NCBI RefSeq assembly: GCF_009792355.1
Contig: NZ_CP047045.1
Coordinates: 248,001 to 312,000, forward strand
DNA: 64,000 nt
Direction: 5' to 3'
Origin: Terricaulis silvestris
GTDB taxonomy: Bacteria; Pseudomonadota; Alphaproteobacteria; Caulobacterales; Aquidulcibacteraceae
The notes under the pieces are model-generated. The model ran no database searches. It was not told the DNA's origin and worked only from the letters and a program-made list of their open reading frames with translations. Position numbers and translations under genes: made by a program. Shown here piece by piece: positions 61,187-64,000 of this stretch. Position 1 is the stretch's first letter; each line of letters opens with the position of its first letter.

Positions 61187-62187
61187 AACTCGCATCACTC
61201 CGCCACGGGCGCGACGGCAAACTGGTCGTCGTTTCCGACGATCTTGCCTGGTGCGCGCACGAGCCCACCGTGCCGACGTTGCAGGCCGCGCTCGACGATT
61301 GGACTCACGCCGAACCGCGCCTCAAATCGCTGAGCGAAGGCGTCAACAACGGCACAATCCTACGCGAACGCTTCCACGAGCGCGAAGCTGCATCGCCGCT
61401 GCCACGCGCCTACCAATGGGCCGATGGCTCAGCCTACGTGAATCACGTCGCGCTGGTGCGCCAGGCGCGCGGCGCCAAGATGCCTGAAACATTCTGGACC
61501 GATCCGCTGATGTACCAAGGCGGCAGCGACATCTTCCTCGGCCCGCGCGACGCGATCCCTCTGAAGGACGAAGCCTGGGGCTGCGACTTCGAAGCCGAAG
61601 TCGCCGTCATCGTCGACGATTGCGAAGCTGGCATCAGCGCCGCGGAAGCGAAGAAGCGCATCCGCCTCGTCATGCTCGTCAACGATGTCAGCCTGCGCAA
61701 CCTCATTCCAGCCGAGTTAGAAAAAGGCTTCGGCTTCTTCCAATCCAAACCGTCGTCTGCGTTCTCACCCGTCGCCGTTACGCCCGACGCACTGGGCGAT
61801 GCATGGCGCGATGGCAAATTGCATCTGCCGATGCACGTCGTACTCAACGGCAAACCCTTCGGCGCCGCCGACGCTGGCGATGACATGACCTTCGACTTCG
61901 GCCAACTCATCGCCCACGCCGCCAAGACGCGAGACCTCGCCGCCGGCACGATTATCGGCTCCGGCACCGTCTCCAATCGCGGCGCCGACGAAGGCCCCGG
62001 CAAACCCATCAGCGAAGGCGGCCGCGGTTACTCCTGCATTGCCGAACAGCGCATGATCGAGACCATCCAGTCCGGCAAGCCAAGCACGAGTTTTCTCAAG
62101 CACGGCGATCGCGTCGAGATCGAGATGTTCGACGCCAAGCGCCACTCTATCTTTGGCCGGATCGAACAGGCAGTGGTCAAGGCGTAG
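61183..62187 (+). CDS. fahA: Fumarylacetoacetase
   Basis: A 334-residue FAH-fold hydrolase that splits fumarylacetoacetate to fumarate and acetoacetate, the last step of tyrosine degradation. ADGSAYVNHVALVRQARGA, the metal-ligand region WGCDFEAEVAVIVDD, VNDVSLRNLIPAELEKGFGFFQSKPSSAFSPVAVTP and the C-terminal GRGYSCIAEQRMIE are the bacterial FahA signature. It closes the operon. The 3' end overlaps the convergent secreted-protein gene by 11 bases. Confidence 0.92.
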   Translation: MKLASLRHGRDGKLVVVSDDLAWCAHEPTVPTLQAALDDWTHAEPRLKSLSEGVNNGTILRERFHEREAASPLPRAYQWADGSAYVNHVALVRQARGAKMPETFWTDPLMYQGGSDIFLGPRDAIPLKDEAWGCDFEAEVAVIVDDCEAGISAAEAKKRIRLVMLVNDVSLRNLIPAELEKGFGFFQSKPSSAFSPVAVTPDALGDAWRDGKLHLPMHVVLNGKPFGAADAGDDMTFDFGQLIAHAAKTRDLAAGTIIGSGTVSNRGADEGPGKPISEGGRGYSCIAEQRMIETIQSGKPSTSFLKHGDRVEIEMFDAKRHSIFGRIEQAVVKA

Positions 62188-63661
62188 GGGGCAACGTCGC
62201 GTCGGGAAAGTCCCGGCGTATACGCTGCATCACCTCCCGCTTCGATACCAACACGCGGTTCCGCGCCACCGCGCTTGGCATCGGCAAAGAATAGGCGACA
62301 TCGTAAAACACAAACGCCGTCGCATAATCATACGCGCCGCCGTAACGGTCCCCGACATCTGTCCAATAAGCGGGATTGTAGGGAAGCGCACGAAGCGCCG
62401 CCGCTTGAAGCGCATCGACGTCAGTCGGCAAACTCGCTGCTCGAGCTTCCGTCAGAGCTACTTCATCGAAGCGCAGCAGCGCCAGCGCAAACGAGGCGTT
62501 GAGCGCGGGATGATCGCGATTCGGAGATGCCTGCGCACGCCGCATCGCCGCGATGACGGCCGCATTGTTTCGCTGCTGCTCGGCCATGCCGATTTCCAGC
62601 ACTGACATGGGAGCGGGATCGGCGCTGGCGATCGCGCGCAGATTGTTGTTCAGCGGGCAGAGGGGATGCACCTGCGCGGCGCCCTGACACGTGCCCTCCA
62701 ACTCCGGAAACATGTTGTAAGTCGGAAGCAGCAGCATGGCGGCGGCGGCCTGACCATCGCGCCGCGCGACGTCGTTGAGATGATCGCCCCAACTCTGCAG
62801 CGTCGGCGCGCCGCCTTGCGCGCGTCCCGCGACCGCATCGATGCCAACTTGTCCGATCCCGGCCGCGAACTCGCGATCCAACACTTCGCTTGTCGTGTTG
62901 CGCAGCGCTGCGCTGAGCGGATAGCGCGTAGCAACGGTCTCAACCGCAACAAGCCGCCAGCTCCGCCGCCGCTCTGCATCCGGCGCATATCGGAAAGACG
63001 TCTCCAGCTGCGCCGGCGCGCGGCCCGTTTCTCGAATGCGCCGATGCAAGGCCGGATGAGTCGTCATCACCGTGAACATCGTCGGCCAAAACGCCGCCGG
63101 AGGCGCAGCGCCATCGCTCGCCCTAAAGCGCCCAACGGCTCGCCCGCCGCAACGCATTTCGACGGCGCTCCCGCTTTGGCCAAACTCGGTTGCGCTCGCG
63201 CCGGATGCGCTTGGCATCGTCACGCCAAGCTCGGTGTCCGCATCGCAATCGTCGGCAAGCTGTACGCCGGCAGCCGACGCAATGCGCTGTAGATAAGTCC
63301 GGTTCTGACGCTCCATAACGCGGAAGACGATGTCGGCGAGGCTGTTGGTCGAGACGAAGGAGTCGCCTCGCAGGATGAAAGTCCGGTTGAGCTGGAAATC
63401 GCGCAGGAAAACCTGATCGCCTTCCCGTGTCAGCGACCAATCCGCCGCCACATCGATCGTGACTTCCGAGACGGCGGGGGCTTGGTTTGGTTCAATGCGC
63501 GTGACTTCGTAGCGAACACGATACGTGGCGTCGGCGGGCGCCTCGCGGCGCATCTGGCGATAGGCGGCCGCGTCAGCGAAGGGATCGGCAAACAGTTGCG
63601 CTGAGGCCGCGCACGGGGCCAGCCAAACAACAATGGCGACAAAGCCGGTGAGCAGTTTCAT
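62177..63661 (-). CDS. Large secreted protein, unknown
   Basis: A 494-residue protein with a signal peptide (MKLLTGFVAIVVWLAPCAASA, cleavage near residue 21). The mature part begins QLFADPFADAAAYRQMRRE and reads like a two-part protein. An N-terminal beta-rich segment follows (VTIDVAADWSLTREGDQVFLRDFQLNRTFILRGDSFVSTNSLADIVFRVM), then a helical, tetratricopeptide-like C-terminal half (NNAAVIAAMRRAQASPNRDHPALNASFALALLRFDEV). I recognise no family. It converges on fahA with an 11-base overlap. The leftover 56 bases to the next gene hold nothing recognisable. Confidence 0.6.
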   Translation of the reverse strand: MKLLTGFVAIVVWLAPCAASAQLFADPFADAAAYRQMRREAPADATYRVRYEVTRIEPNQAPAVSEVTIDVAADWSLTREGDQVFLRDFQLNRTFILRGDSFVSTNSLADIVFRVMERQNRTYLQRIASAAGVQLADDCDADTELGVTMPSASGASATEFGQSGSAVEMRCGGRAVGRFRASDGAAPPAAFWPTMFTVMTTHPALHRRIRETGRAPAQLETSFRYAPDAERRRSWRLVAVETVATRYPLSAALRNTTSEVLDREFAAGIGQVGIDAVAGRAQGGAPTLQSWGDHLNDVARRDGQAAAAMLLLPTYNMFPELEGTCQGAAQVHPLCPLNNNLRAIASADPAPMSVLEIGMAEQQRNNAAVIAAMRRAQASPNRDHPALNASFALALLRFDEVALTEARAASLPTDVDALQAAALRALPYNPAYWTDVGDRYGGAYDYATAFVFYDVAYSLPMPSAVARNRVLVSKREVMQRIRRDFPDATLPPTP

Positions 63662-63717
63662 GCATCTCTCCGCCGGAGGGTCTAGCGCGGTTTTTGCCCC
63701 GCGTCACAGCCGAGCAG

Positions 63718-63927
63718 CTAAATCTCGTGCCGCGCAGCCGTCGCCGCATCACCCGTATTCGGCGTGCCGGTCGGTTCGATCAGCAGCACGTGCGCTTCTG
63801 CTTCCGCAAACGGCGCATGCTCCACGCCTTTGGGTACAACGAAAATCTCTCCGGGTTTCAACGTCACATCGCCGTCACGCAGCCGGATGATTACGTCGCC
63901 TTTCAGCACGAGGATTGATCTTGCCAC
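63718..63927 (-). pseudogene. Truncated cupin
   Basis: The 69-residue frame (ILVLKGDVIIRLRDGDVTLKPGEIFVVPKGVEHAPFAEAEAHVLLIEPTGTPNTGD) is the second half of a single-domain cupin. It contains the second motif PGEIFVVPKGVEH but lacks the first (the HxHxxxxE strand), which should precede ILVLKG. The only start is GTG at 63927, immediately after the stop of another frame. It is probably a broken gene or a fusion product, although a short functional protein cannot be ruled out. Confidence 0.6.
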
Positions 63928-64000
63928 TCATGAGTGCGCGAAAATATCGACGTCTTCCCAGCCGGCCAGATCGAGTGCTGAGCGCGTCGGCAGGAAGTCG
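63928..64000 (-). CDS. 3' end of an unidentified gene, cut by the window edge
   Basis: On the minus strand an open frame enters from beyond position 64000 and ends at the TGA at 63928-63930 with the residues LPTRSALDLAGWEDVDIFAHS. Only about 23 residues are visible, too few to assign a family. The stop lies directly before the GTG of the cupin fragment. Confidence 0.4.
   Translation of the reverse strand, partial: DFLPTRSALDLAGWEDVDIFAHS

Noticed and set aside
1-64000. tRNA genes, CRISPR arrays, prophage or intact IS elements
   Set aside because: No tRNA T-arm sequences in gaps, no regularly spaced repeats, and no transposase, integrase or phage structural proteins were recognised.

Overview
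The window is about 64 kb of high-GC (roughly 65 %) bacterial chromosome, densely packed with tightly spaced, often translationally coupled genes. Several things point to an alphaproteobacterium: the lptC-lptA-lptB-rpoN block with hpf and ptsN nearby, a mesaconyl-CoA-hydratase-type protein of the ethylmalonyl-CoA pathway, an LPS-exporting envelope, and many small lipoproteins. The overall style suggests the Caulobacterales/Hyphomonadaceae side, but that placement is an inference. I see no rRNA, tRNA, CRISPR array, prophage or intact insertion sequence. The content is metabolic and chromosomal, with a few small accessory inserts.

Layout, left to right. 0-3.1 kb (minus strand): pyridoxal kinase, a serine beta-lactamase-fold hydrolase and a GT87-type membrane glycosyltransferase. 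3.2-12.2 kb: a malyl-CoA lyase/thioesterase-family enzyme, a polytopic membrane protein, a DUF2269-like protein, a DCC thiol protein, a saccharopine-dehydrogenase/DUF4166 protein, a mesaconyl-CoA-hydratase-like protein, and succinate dehydrogenase sdhC-sdhD-sdhA without sdhB. 12.3-18.4 kb: a VOC protein, a 627-bp gene-free stretch with strong predicted RNA structure, S-formylglutathione hydrolase, a large DUF2339 membrane protein and a fumarylpyruvate-hydrolase-like enzyme.

18.5-25.5 kb: a 2-oxoacid:ferredoxin oxidoreductase locus. It has a GltD-like FAD/Fe-S protein, then korA and korB. A secreted-protein/cysteine-peptidase pair lies between the FAD protein and korA, and a PIN-toxin/antitoxin pair lies between korA and korB. 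26-29.2 kb: trans-4-hydroxy-L-proline catabolism (FAD dehydrogenase, DapA-family deaminase, epimerase), followed by a TauE/SafE permease and a DUF885 metallopeptidase. 31.9-38.8 kb: DUF72, enoyl-CoA hydratase, a lipoprotein, an AraC-type regulator, and the LigD-Ku end-joining pair.

38.9-45.2 kb: leucine catabolism. A LysR regulator is divergent from isovaleryl-CoA dehydrogenase and both methylcrotonyl-CoA carboxylase subunits, and the region is decorated with long inverted-repeat elements. 45.2-54.5 kb: a hexapeptide acyltransferase-like protein, ptsN and hpf, then an EamA transporter, a DUF2785 lipoprotein and a small unknown, then rpoN-lptB-lptA-lptC, then a two-gene membrane system containing a TIR-like domain. 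54.7-56.6 kb: a PQQ-type sugar dehydrogenase and a DUF4168 lipoprotein. 56.7-62.2 kb: tyrosine/phenylalanine catabolism (MarR regulator, hppD, a Thr-hydrolase, VOC, an MNT nucleotidyltransferase, maiA, fahA). The window closes with a secreted unknown, a truncated cupin and the end of a further gene.

Together the genes describe an aerobic heterotroph that feeds amino acids (leucine, tyrosine, hydroxyproline) and acyl-CoAs into the TCA cycle and probably the ethylmalonyl-CoA pathway. It may use a ferredoxin-linked 2-oxoacid oxidoreductase at a TCA step. The least explained items are the PIN toxin with an unusual antitoxin splitting korA/korB, the TIR-like membrane protein lacking the usual catalytic Glu beside the LPS-transport genes, the nucleotidyltransferase embedded in the tyrosine operon, and the inverted repeats that begin exactly at the stop codons of ivd and mccA.
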